64,000 nt of DNA from Dermacentor variabilis (taxonomy: Eukaryota; Arthropoda; Arachnida; Ixodida; Ixodidae), in the NCBI RefSeq assembly GCF_050947875.1, contig NC_134569.1:15725631-15789630 (forward strand). Reading direction: 5' to 3'. The notes under the pieces were generated by a model. The model made no database searches. It was not told the origin of the DNA and saw only the letters and a program-made list of their open reading frames with translations. Positions 20,304-30,300 of this stretch are shown piece by piece. Both the position numbers and the translations under genes were made by a program. Every line of letters starts with the position of its first letter. The first letter of the stretch is position 1.

Positions 20304-22144
20304 CTAAACAATGATTAAAATCATGGTCAACACGATTGGATCTGTGAAAGGCTCTTGCACAAACTTTTCGCAATTAACACGAACAGCTGAATAATGCACA
20401 GCATGGAAAAACTTCAGAGTCAACTTCTTACGGCGCGTGCCTAGCGATTCCCACGGAGTGTAGTGCTTCCTTCGTACGCGATGCACTGTACTGAGCCCCC
20501 CGCGTATGCCAGATACGAAACGAGCGGCAATGTTCTGCACCCGCTCCAGCTTATCTTTATCTCTACGAACAGGCGGGTCCCAAACCGTACACGCGTATTC
20601 CAGAATTGACCTCACATAAGTCATGTACAATATGTCACGACGTGACTGAGGAAAAGTGTTTGCATTTCAGCGAATAAATCCCAGGGTTTTGCATGCTTTA
20701 GCAGCGACATAATCGACCTGACGGCGCCAATTCAAACCGGGAGTAAAATAAACACCTAAATATTTAAATTCGAATACCTGTTCCAACATTACATTCCTAA
20801 TAACATATGATTGCATATCAAGGTTTTTCTTTCTTGTAAATTTCATATGAACAGTTTTAGACAAATTCAAATTGATACTCCATTTCACGCACCACTCTGA
20901 GATACTGTTCAAGTCTTCCTGAAACATCTCAGCATCACGGTCACAAGTGACTACTCTATAGAGGACGCAGTCGTCCGCAAATAACCGCATTTGAGACATT
21001 TGAGACACTATTCCGTCATTAATGTCGTTCACGTACAGCAAGAACAATAGCGGCCTCAACACGGAGCCTTGCGGAACGCCGGACACAACTTGAACCTTCT
21101 GAGACTGAGTACCATTCACAACCACAAACTGCTGACGTAAACGTAGGTAATCTTTTACCCATGATATCACTTGAGGACTGATATTGTAAAAGGCCATTTT
21201 TTTACTAGTAAACAGTGCGTCACAGTATCAAATGCCTTTTTGAAATCCAAAACCACACAGTCCACGCTAAGACGCCTGTCCAGTGCTCCTACCAGGTTGT
21301 GCACAAATTCAGTCAACTGCGTAGTACAAGAGAGGCCCCTTCGAAAACCATGCTGACGAGGATTAAACAATGAATGTGCGTCCATATGTGCTACTATTCT
21401 AGTATACAATATATGTTCAAGAGTCCTGCACGCAACTGAAGTTAGTGATACTGGCCTATAATTTGAGCCGGTGTCACGAGGACCAGATTTGTGAATTGCC
21501 ACTATGCTTCCGATTTTCCAGTCATCTGAAAGGCAGGATTCGTCAAGCGATTTTTCGAAGATAACCTTCAAGTACGGTGCAACTGACTGAGCACAAAACT
21601 TATTTGGCAAGCCATCACGACACCCAGCCTTAGCAATCTTCAGATTCTGCAGCAGAGACTCCATACCATTAATGCTAATAACAACATCATCCATAACACT
21701 CATCACCGGCTGGAAATTCAAGGTACTCATATCATGTCTCTGTTGCAATGCACAACTGAAAACAGAGCTAAAATACGTATTAAATAACTCAGCTTTTCCT
21801 AAGTTATCATCAATAAAGCTGTTACCAGACACAAGCGGTGGTATAGTCACAGTGTCTTTTCCAGTTCTATTTGCATGTTTCCAGAATTCCTTCGGATTAT
21901 CCTTTAATTTCGACTCCATTGAAATTCCAAATGAATGCTTTCCAGCTGCCACTGCAACTTTCATTTTTTCAGTAGTCTCATGCAGCTTCAACCAATGATC
22001 ACGTGTCGGCTTTCCTTTATATTTACTGTAAGCTAGTTGCCTTTTGCGTGTTAGACTGCGTAACTCCCGAGTAAACCAAGGTTTACTCTTACTTCTTTTC
22101 GTTAGTGTCCACGCCGGAACAAAGCGCTGCCTCAGCTCAAACAT
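20304..22144 (-). pseudogene. ORF2 reverse transcriptase of the nested CR1/L2 element
   Basis: Three frames in succession cover one reverse transcriptase: 21167-22144 (RDGLPNKF, NYRPVSLTS, HGFRRGLSC, VLDFKKAFDTV), 20667-21197 (VPQGSVLRPLLFLLYVNDI, FADDCVLYR, FKYLGVYF), and 20304-20630 (YVRSILEYACTVWDP and the C-terminal region). These are blocks 1-7 plus the C-terminal part of CR1/L2 proteins, which copy the RNA at the nicked target. The frame changes near 21170-21197, and a stop lies between 20630 and 20667, so the protein is broken but only mildly diverged. Confidence 0.85.
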
Positions 22145-22149
22145 CTTCT

Positions 22150-22900
22150 CCTTAAATATAAGCCATAATTCAGTTACTCCAGTGTAGTCGGCCTATGTTT
22201 CAAATACCGTCCGGTACTCATTCAACGCTTTATTTATCTCGCTTACATTTGCTTTTTCGTAGTTATATACTCATCCGTTTGCTGTTCCAATGCTTCTTAA
22301 ATGTTCAACATTCATTTCACAAAGCACAGCATTATGATCGCTTATTCCAGGTAGCACTTGAGTAGACCGGACGAATTCAGGTTTATTTGTGAATAACAAA
22401 TAAGATATGGTTCACACGTGTCGGTTCCAAAACAGTTTGTCGTAACGCAAGAAATTCAACCAAGTTAATCAGTTCCTGACTGGACCGACCCGAAAAAGAG
22501 TGAAAGTGAGGTTGATGACTCCAGTCAATACTAGGCTGATTGAAATCACCTCCAACTACCATGAAGTCTCTTTTGAACTGCGTCAACTGTCACTGCCAAC
22601 TGCATAAGCACATCAACGGATGAATCAGGCGGGTGGTAGAATGAACACACAGTTAAAGCTTTGTTATTATTAAGCGTCAGTCTGCACTATACAGCCTCAC
22701 ATTCATAGGTGACAGCATTTATCTGAGAAGAATAAATTGTAGAATCAATAAGAATAAATACACCTCCGCCATGCAAGTCTCTGTCCTTTCTATAACACTT
22801 TAATCGATCTGAAAATACTTCACCATCAGCAACTAACCATGATTCTGTACCGAGAATAATAGATGGCTTTACCATGTCAACTAGAGATGCAAATTCATCA
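22150..22900 (-). pseudogene. ORF2 endonuclease of the nested CR1/L2 element
   Basis: APE-type endonuclease motifs are seen in pieces: GTESWLV and RKDRDLHGGGVFI at 22687-22875, then FMVVGGDFNQPSIDW at 22383-22586. These match the Glu-containing and Asp/Asn-containing motifs of L2-type endonucleases. Stops and frameshifts between the pieces inactivate it. Confidence 0.75.
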
Positions 22901-22968
22901 ACCTTGTTAATAATGCTTCGGCAGTTAATTACAAGAAAGGAAATAAGCGTTGCATTATGCCGACGCCG

Positions 22969-24003
22969 TCACCCGACCGGTTCTACTCCCTTTGTAGTAT
23001 CGGCTTTATCTTTTATTACTGTTACCACCTCATTTGTATTATCATCGAACAAGTACTTCTGACCATTTATAATAAGAGTGTCGTACTTAAGACTGATCTT
23101 GTCGCCACTTTGTTCTCGCGATTTCGCGAACTGCCATAGATGCTTTCTCTTTCTACGTACATCCTCAAAAAAGTCCTCTGAAATACTGACATTGCTTCCT
23201 TTTAATTTATGAGCGCTTTTTAGAACCTTTTGCTTTTCAACGTAGGAAGCGAAAATCGCTATTAAATGACGATTGCTACCAGTCTTGAATTTGCCTAGCC
23301 TGTGAGCATTTGTGATTTTCACTGATTGGATACCCAATTTTGATTTACACACATCAATTACACATTCTCCAGAGTCCTCACTTGACTCGTTTGGTTTTCT
23401 ATCCTCTACACCGAAAAAAAGCAAATTACAATGCCTCCTCTGGTTCTCCAGATGGTCTACCTTCGCCATAACTGAACCCAGCATACGCTGATCTTCTTCA
23501 CATTGTTTCTTACATTCTTTAGCTGCGCAGTTAATTTGGTCAATACTGGATATTCTGGATTCTATATTCGCTATACGGGTGCTGAGATTATTCATGGCGC
23601 GTTTACTTTCAACTTGGGTTAGTTCTATTGCATGTAACTTGGCCTTAATGCTATCTTGACCATCGAGGAGCCTCTGCAGAATTTCGGCAGTGGTCGGGCC
23701 AGGGTTAAGCTCAATGTCGCCACTTAAGAGTAGCAGCAACAGATAAAAGGAAATAGGACGCAACAATCGAAAGCGATGACACGAATAACATTTCACTTGC
23801 GAGTGAGTTTTCAGGCAAGCAAATAACATTTGGGGTGGGACCGGCAAAACAAAATGCGTGCGAAAGCAATGCAAGTTCGAATTACTAACCTGCAAAAGCA
23901 GCAAGAAAAACGGCGAGCGGCACCGCTTCTGCCATGCCGGTTCCACCCCCCTCTCGATGATTGCCATATCCCGGTATTTGTAGGCTGACGATAAGGCGAT
24001 CAC
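22969..24003 (-). CDS. ORF1 protein of the CR1/L2 element, with N-terminal 2A-like motif
   Basis: A 344-residue open frame. A hydrophobic run (FYLLLLLLSG, about 85-95) leads directly into DIELNPGP (residues 96-103; bases 23695-23718), which fits the consensus of 2A ribosome-skipping peptides. Next come a helical, probably coiled-coil region (about 105-165) and an RRM-like ORF1 core (NLLFFGVEDRKPNE, then NAHRLGKFKTG and VRRKRKHLWQFAK). ORF1 proteins of this class bind the element RNA. 2A-like motifs in ORF1 are known from some CR1/L2-clade elements. If active, the motif would release the N-terminal hydrophobic part from the RNA-binding part. The true start may be an internal Met (for instance residue 59). 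Confidence 0.75.
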   Translation of the reverse strand: MIALSSAYKYRDMAIIERGVEPAWQKRCRSPFFLLLLQVSNSNLHCFRTHFVLPVPPQMLFACLKTHSQVKCYSCHRFRLLRPISFYLLLLLLSGDIELNPGPTTAEILQRLLDGQDSIKAKLHAIELTQVESKRAMNNLSTRIANIESRISSIDQINCAAKECKKQCEEDQRMLGSVMAKVDHLENQRRHCNLLFFGVEDRKPNESSEDSGECVIDVCKSKLGIQSVKITNAHRLGKFKTGSNRHLIAIFASYVEKQKVLKSAHKLKGSNVSISEDFFEDVRRKRKHLWQFAKSREQSGDKISLKYDTLIINGQKYLFDDNTNEVVTVIKDKADTTKGVEPVG

Positions 24004-24264
24004 TGCACCAATGTTCCTTGATCGGCACGGTACATCGGCCGAAGTCAGCAGCTATGCTTGTCGATTCGTCGTCGTGAGCAGCATACGAAGTTCCATTCGC
24101 TGATTCATCAACGCACATCCCGGACCAAAAGGGTGAACTCGTAGTTGACGTACATGAAACGGCGTCGCCAAAAGAATGCTTCAAAGCTGAGATGTCATGT
24201 GCCTGCAAACGCAGCAAGAAAAACGTGAGCGGCACCGCTTCTGCCATGCTGGTTCCACGCCCAA
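23885..24264 (-). repeat. Tandemly duplicated 5' end of the CR1/L2 element
   Basis: The stretch containing gcaagaaaaacg and agcggcaccgcttctgccatg occurs near 23895-23945 and again near 24209-24255, about 314 bases apart. Each copy begins a short frame reading MAEAVPL on the minus strand. Duplicated promoter units are known at the 5' ends of some non-LTR elements. Confidence 0.75.
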
Positions 24265-24269
24265 TATTT

Positions 24270-25440
24270 CTGGATAATTAAGGTGCCTACGACAACATCT
24301 TCCACCATTCGATTCTTCAGGCGCTTCAGGGTATCGGAGTTGGCCGGATGTACGCACAGCTGTACAGTTATCTCAGAGGGCGCCCTCTGACCATTTTCAT
24401 GTCCACTTCGGATGGCAAGACTGATAGACATGACGTCCGCAGGTTGGCGTCCTTAGCCCGATATTGTTCAGTGTCATACTGGTGGGCCTAGCAGATGAGC
24501 TACCTGACACAACGCATATCAGCACGTGCGCGGATGGCATCTGTACCTGGTCATCTGGGGTCACACGTCCACAAGTGCGTGCAAGGCTTCAACGTGCCGC
24601 TACCATCGCGACGAAGTACTTGCGCCGTAGAGGCCTGCAACTCTCAGAAACTAATTGTGCAGTGTTGGCATTCATGCGCAAATCAATGTCACAATTTGCC
24701 ATCGTTGTCGACGGAACAGCGCTCGTTCCCTTTAGTCACCCACCACAGATTTCTTGGTGTTATAATAGACCGCAATCTTCCTTGCACGAAACATGTTACG
24801 GCGCTTAGGGCTAAACTGACAAATTTCTTGTTATATCTGAACTGAGGTGGGGGCCCCTCTGAACGAGGTTCGCTCCAGGTGTACCCGACACGTTTTGTGG
24901 GCTACATATACAGCACGCCTGTTCTGTCTAGCATGGGATCACCTTGTATGCGCACGCTGGAGAGTCTTCAGGCACAAGCACTGTGGATATGCCTTGACTT
25001 GCCACGCTGCACGTCAACTAAAAGCACAATAGCGGAAGCGCTTGCTTGCCCAAACGACATATACAGGTCTTGTAAACCTGCGCGAACATATCTTCGCCTG
25101 CTGACCAGACACTCACACCATCCTCTGTCAACACCTCCAAGAACCAACCTTGACTGTACTTTTTCTAAACCAATTTTATGTCACGCAGTCAGTATACCTG
25201 CAAGGTTCCAGGCCACCAACATCCCCGAGACACCTTCATGGACATTACCGAGACCACTAGTGAGGCTTCAGATACCCGAAATCACGAAGAACTCCCACGT
25301 TTCTTCCATTCGCTTAAAACAGTTCGCCCTGCCCCATATACTTACATTATATAGGGGGACTGTACAAGTACATACCCATGGTTCGGTCACACCTTCTGCC
25401 ACAACGGCAGCATTTGTTATCTCACAACTCGGAGATTTCA
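24270..25440 (+). pseudogene. Reverse transcriptase catalytic part of the I/R1-type element, resumed
   Basis: The stretch reads GAYDNIFHHSILQALQGIGVG from about 24283 and YLRGRPLTI from about 24370, the catalytic block that was cut off at 19985. Further on (24464-24845) the frames hold STCADGICTWSSG (in place of the YADD box) and FLGVIIDRNL, then a thumb-like region. Frames change repeatedly and there are stops. Confidence 0.75.
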
Positions 25441-25830
25441 ATTAGACCAAAAATCTACATCTGCGGCTGCAGAGCTTGCGGCAATACAGGAGGCTCTCCG
25501 TTTTATAAGAGCGCATATACCTCATAGATGGACGGTGCTCTGCGATGCCAAATCAGCGCTACAGGCGCTAAGACGCTCTTTTAAAGAAAGGACCATATTG
25601 CCTGCTCGTGCTGGAAATCGTCGAACTTCATTAAAGTACCGAATTAGGTGGGCACGCGATCACTTTTAAATGGGTGCCTAGTCATTGTGGTGTGATTGGC
25701 AATGAACTCGCTGAAAGTCAAGCAAGATCGGCACTCTATTCCTCTGATGAAGTACGGATTGCCTGCTCGCGACCTGACACCAAGTCTATGATTAAGGCAC
25801 TCATGCAGGACCTTACAAAGGCATAGAGAG
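25441..25830 (+). pseudogene. RNase H domain of the I/R1-type element
   Basis: After frame shifts the sequence reads AAELAAIQEALRFIRAH, then LCDAKSALQALRR, then KWVPSHCGVIGNELAESQAR. These are the Glu, Asp and His-containing motifs of the RNase H that follows the reverse transcriptase in I-type elements. Broken by indels. Confidence 0.75.
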
Positions 25831-26472
25831 CCCACGATGACAACATCGACAGACGCCTACGTATGATCGACCCAGACGGTAAATTCTGTTTGCCCCCGAA
25901 GGTTACGTGGAGCTAAACGTCATTGCTACACAGGATTCGTCTGTGCGTTGCTTTCACCCCTCGCTACGCACACCTCATCGGCCAGTTGAACAGCCCTGAT
26001 TATGAACACTGCCAGACGCCTGAAACGCAGGAACACATATTGTGCGATTGTGTAGCATATATAGCGCCAAACGTATGTCATCTGTGTTCTTCTCTTGTCC
26101 TGTTTCTGATGCGCTACGTATTTTGCCTCCACCAGCATATATGCTGGACCAAAGGACGTCGGAACGTTCCCTAGCCCGCGTTGGCAAGCAACTACTGTCG
26201 GATGACGCTATACTCAGTCCATGGCCTGACGCTGCAACTTCTATGCGGGCAACTAAGCCGCTGTTGGGGTTTCTGCAGGACACCAAGGTTGACGAGTGGC
26301 TCTTGTGGGGCCACTGTGTAATATACATAAGCACTCACCACTTCTGTTATCATCACAACCCATCCCAGTACTTTCACTCCCCTTCCCTATTCCGCAGCGC
26401 AGAGTAGCCGACTAGAGCGCTCTAGCTCAGGTCGACCTCTGTCTTTCCTGTCAATGCATTCTATCTATCTAC
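25831..26472 (+). pseudogene. C-terminal region and 3' end of the I/R1-type element
   Basis: A Cys/His-containing stretch (CQTPETQEHILCDC) near 26010-26055 and a C-terminal frame (LARVGKQLLSDD...) at about 26160-26330 complete the element. The end is a short TATC repeat just before the target duplication at 26473. Confidence 0.65.
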
Positions 26473-26489
26473 CTAGATTCTTGTTCCGT

Positions 26490-26610
26490 GATCTCGACGC
26501 AAGATATCACGTGTTGGGCCACCACTGTGACTTCACGGAGCGATCGCTTGCCAAGGCTGACTGCGTGACGTAATGCTCCCTCCCGATTGTTCCTTCCTCC
26601 ATGATGTGAA
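26490..26610 (-). repeat. Right arm of the fold-back-like repeat
   Basis: Inverted relative to 9255-9461; it holds ATCACGTGTTGGGCCAC and atgctccctccc, the complements of blocks in the left arm. Confidence 0.55.
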
Positions 26611-26740
26611 TAGTGGTTAGTACATAAATTCGCCTAGGCTTCGTACATCTGGCTTTAAGGGGCTTCGTGACTTTGCAAGTTCATCATTTTCAACCAGGTA
26701 CTGTGTTATAAATGAAACAAACATTCACAAAGTTGTCCGA

Positions 26741-26815
26741 CAAGAGGATTCGAACAAAAGACCTGGCAGAGAGGCCCGATATTGAAACCATTGCGCCATG
26801 GACACGCGAACAGGC
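26741..26815 (-). tRNA. tRNA-like sequence (SINE head or tRNA pseudogene)
   Basis: On the minus strand a box A-like TGGCGCAATGG and a box B-like GTTCGAATCC are spaced as in a tRNA. The ends pair as tgtcc/ggaca. A seven-base anticodon loop with CTG can be drawn but its stem is weak. A SINE head or pseudogene is more likely than a working tRNA. Confidence 0.4.
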
Positions 26816-27129
26816 GGAACGGTTTCAATTAGTGGCGATTATGCATGTTCGGAAGTCTCGTTGTTTTGTGCATTAAAAGTAAATCTAGATTGCTTTGAAA
26901 TTTAGCTCAATGAAGCAGATAACACGTAATAAACGAAGCCAGAAGGACGTATAAAGCCACAATCACGCAGATCGGACAAATTCATGTAATACCATCATTC
27001 CTATGTTGGCTGAACTGCCATGCTCAACCAGTGCCACAGTTCCTTCTAGTAATTGTATGAAACTCTATGGTGGGTATGCAGCTTTAGAATGTCTGTAGCA
27101 CGGTAGCTAGCTGGGCGAGTCGGTACGTC

Positions 27130-27345
27130 CGCATTATTAACGCGACAGCGTTAAGGAACTCGTGTCGCAGAAAAGCCGGTGGCGTCGGCGTCGGTGTCGG
27201 CGGCGTTGGCCGTGAGCGATAAATCCCAGCAGGCACTTCATGAATAAAAAACAACTTGCAAGATGGGCTGGGTGGGAATCGAACCAGGGTCTCCGGAGTG
27301 TGAGACGGAAACGTTACCACTGAGCCACGAGTTCGATCCTTCAAA
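27130..27345 (-). repeat. tRNA-derived SINE
   Basis: On the minus strand the head carries GTGGCTCAGTGGTAACG (box A) and GGTTCGATTCC (box B), followed by a body with a GTCGGC-rich run and ending near gacagcgttaa. This is the layout of polymerase III-transcribed SINEs mobilised by non-LTR elements. Confidence 0.7.
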
Positions 27346-30300
27346 GCAGTTCAAAAGCGCCTCTAGTGAACGCGGTGTTGTCTTAGAAACTAGCTGTTTC
27401 TAAGACTCAGGCGTGCGTCGCTTTTATTGCTTATAGCGCGCACTGAAAACACGGACGAAGAAGAGATACGAAACAACGGGCGATATTTGTTGCGGAGCGA
27501 GAGGTTAATGAGCAGGTATGATAATCGAGCGAACAAGAGAGAGAGAGAGAGTGATAATAGTTGCTGTAGAAGGACCAGCGCGCTATCTTCATGCGCGACT
27601 GAAGACTGGTAAGATTAGTTGTATGTTTCATATATTAAAGACGAGTGAGAGTAATCTGATAAAACAAATCTAATAGTGCGGTTTTGGATATATTCAAAAC
27701 AGTTTTGTAGATTAATCTAATGCGTGTCTCAAACTGCGCATGCATATTCCAGCTTGGGACGAACAAGTGCTTGGTACGTTTTCCTGGGAAAGTCGTGCCG
27801 CGAGGGGATGTCCCGACGTGCGTTTTGGTGACTGCGTATATCCGGTTCTGTGAACGCTGGTAGGTCTTATCTAGAGCACCTTTTGCACATCTATGACTTG
27901 CTTTGCCTTAGTACTTTGATGTTCTTCGGCAAAGCGCCCTCCCTAATTGCTTGGGCGTTAGAGGTAATGTTGCAACAACCAAAAGGTACCCGACTGCCGC
28001 ACGAAAGAAAAAGTGATCATGGCATTATTACGCCCAAAATTTCTTATTTTCCTGCTTACGGTCGATCGTTTCTTACTATATATGTTCAGTGTATTCGGCG
28101 CTGGCGGGAAATAGCTGCTGTCAGTGCTGGCGAGCGTGTGTTTTGCGTCTGTTTCAAGCTCATGGTGTTACGAAGAAATACTGAAATTCAGGCCGGTTAA
28201 TGCAGATTCATCGTGGTATAATGGGTGCCAAACAGAACACACAAGGAAATGGGACGGACATCGTCGCCACTCGCAACTGAAAGGTTTCGTTAAATACAGC
28301 ACAGATAAGTTTATGATCAAAACATACCTCACGCATCCCCAAAAAACAGATATAGAACAACGGATGGAGATGGGAAAGCTACACTAATCATGTGTAACAG
28401 GTCTATCTGCTTGGCAAACAGAACACCAGAAGGGCGATTAACACAATCCTCCAAGTTGGAACGACACAACGTTTTTGTGCGTTTCATTCAAGTGGTCCAG
28501 GTGCGCATCGACTGTGTTGCCATGTAGTTTATTGAAGACCTCGTAGTTAAATATGTTGTTGCGGCCCTGTGCACGAGTGCCTCTGGGGGTGTTATTTGGC
28601 GCTGAGAACAAAGGTTTAGTCGATGAATCACATTTACTAAAAGTATAGAATTTAAGTTTTGCATGAAAGCTCCAGATAGGATTTTGTCCGAACTGTGGAC
28701 AATATATTCCAATTATAACAGTGAAACATTTCTGCCTTTGGTACGCATTGATCAATACTTGCGCTAGGCACATGCGTTATAGCAAATAAATATGCCTTGT
28801 GTACCGATTGGTTTCAGTTTTGCAATAAATATGTTTCCGAAGGAATTTTATCAAATACAGAGGTGAGCGAATATTAACTTTTTTTATATACGAATAGAAA
28901 GTAAACAGTAAGTACAATATATGGAATAGTTAAACGTGGTAGCGTATATTTGCAGCAGGAATATTTATTAAAGCGAAAGCTTTAAGCGGCTCGTTGCATG
29001 CAATGCCTCATACCCGAAAAAAACGGCGTCTAGTCCAGTGATGCAAAAAATATCATCATGAGGAATGGCTCATACCCTCGTAAGCAAGCAAAGATGCAGG
29101 CTGAATATGAATGAAGAAACGAAAGAAGAAACTAAATAAGGAACGAAAGAGAGAACGAAATAACAAAGGAAAAAGAACAAAGCAAGAAAGAAAGAACGAA
29201 AGAACCTTTGGGTAGTGCATTAGGTGCTTGCATGGGTCGGTGAGGAGGTCGACCTACAGCGCCATACGTTTACTTCACGCTGCGGCTCGTTATCTCTTGC
29301 AAGATGTCTGACCCCTCCGATCGTATAACGTAATCATTACCACGTGTGCAACAGGCTTTCGCCTTCACGTGTTACAGGAGTGTAACATGCTGGCGAACGC
29401 CTTTCGTTGTAATTAGGTGCCACGCTTCTACTGGCCAGTACAAGCAAAATAGCTGAAAATAAGAAATAAATTATAGGCTTTAAATATTAGATTACCAATT
29501 TTGATTAGAAAGAAAGTATGGCCGTTCATGCATACATTCTTTCTAGTGAATCCACTTTGGAGATTTCACGTCAATGCAGCCTTTTCATGGCTTAAATGTA
29601 ATCTTCTAAAAAGCGACTTCTCTCTTATTACGATTATGTGCAAAGGTTGAAACAGAATTGCCGTCTATAGGGAGCATATTAATAAGTGATGTGTGTGGTA
29701 TCCTGTGTTGGATTCCGTTTTCGGTTTTGGGTCGTTTACGCCAGGGTGCCACTCAGCGCCAAACGATGTAAGTTGCCTGCTGTGCTACCCCTCGCGGAAA
29801 TAAAATTCATTCTTGGTCTGGTGCGCGATTTAAGCAGTTCGGCTCTTTCTTGCAGCGCTGCGCGCACCGGCCTTTTAGGCCTCATGCCGTAGATCCTCCG
29901 TCCGGCGGCCCCGTCGAAGCTACAGCAATGTGAACATATGCGACGATGATGCGAGCAATGCGACGATATATTTTCTAGTGGGAAATTGATCAGTTATACT
30001 TTGATGCGAATTGCCCATTGAGCGTAAAAGCCGGCGTCTGTCGTCTGTAGCGGAGAAACGACATGTAAATTTCCATTGGCTGCGACGCCTGGTAACGAGC
30101 GCGCCTCGACGGAGCAGAGCGGGCGAAATGGAACGCCTGCCGCTGTGATAGCGCGCCAGGCATTGCGTGACGGGAGAGGGCATCGCCGCGACGCCACGTC
30201 ACCCTCGCTGCCACTCTCGGAGGCCTCTGTTGTCCGCGCCTTCCTTGTCCGTGTAAGCTCTCGCCTGCGTTCTCACTGCGCCTCGGTTGGGACAAATCAA

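Larger units (their letters stand above)
19991..24264 (-). mobile_element. CR1/L2-type non-LTR retrotransposon nested in the I/R1-type element
   Basis: The pentamer TATTT at 19986-19990 and 24265-24269 fits a target duplication; removing the insert rejoins the outer reverse transcriptase around its catalytic Asp (FLD..GAYDNI). The inserted element runs on the minus strand: duplicated 5' end, ORF1 with a 2A-like motif, endonuclease, reverse transcriptase with FADD, and a TAAA tail. About 4.27 kb, near full length. ORF1 is open but ORF2 has frame breaks. Confidence 0.85.
9594..26472 (+). mobile_element. I/R1-type non-LTR retrotransposon, split by two nested insertions
   Basis: The 11 bases CTAGATTCTTG at 9583-9593 recur at 26473-26483 and read as the target duplication of one insertion. 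Removing copy A (with its duplicated CGAG) and the CR1/L2 element (with its TATTT) leaves about 5.4 kb, a normal full length. In order it shows a decayed ORF1 with zinc knuckles, an APE-type endonuclease, a reverse transcriptase, an RNase H domain and a short C-terminal region, ending in ctatctatct. An RNase H after the reverse transcriptase points to the I superfamily (I, R1, LOA). Stops and frameshifts in every part show it is dead. Confidence 0.8.
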
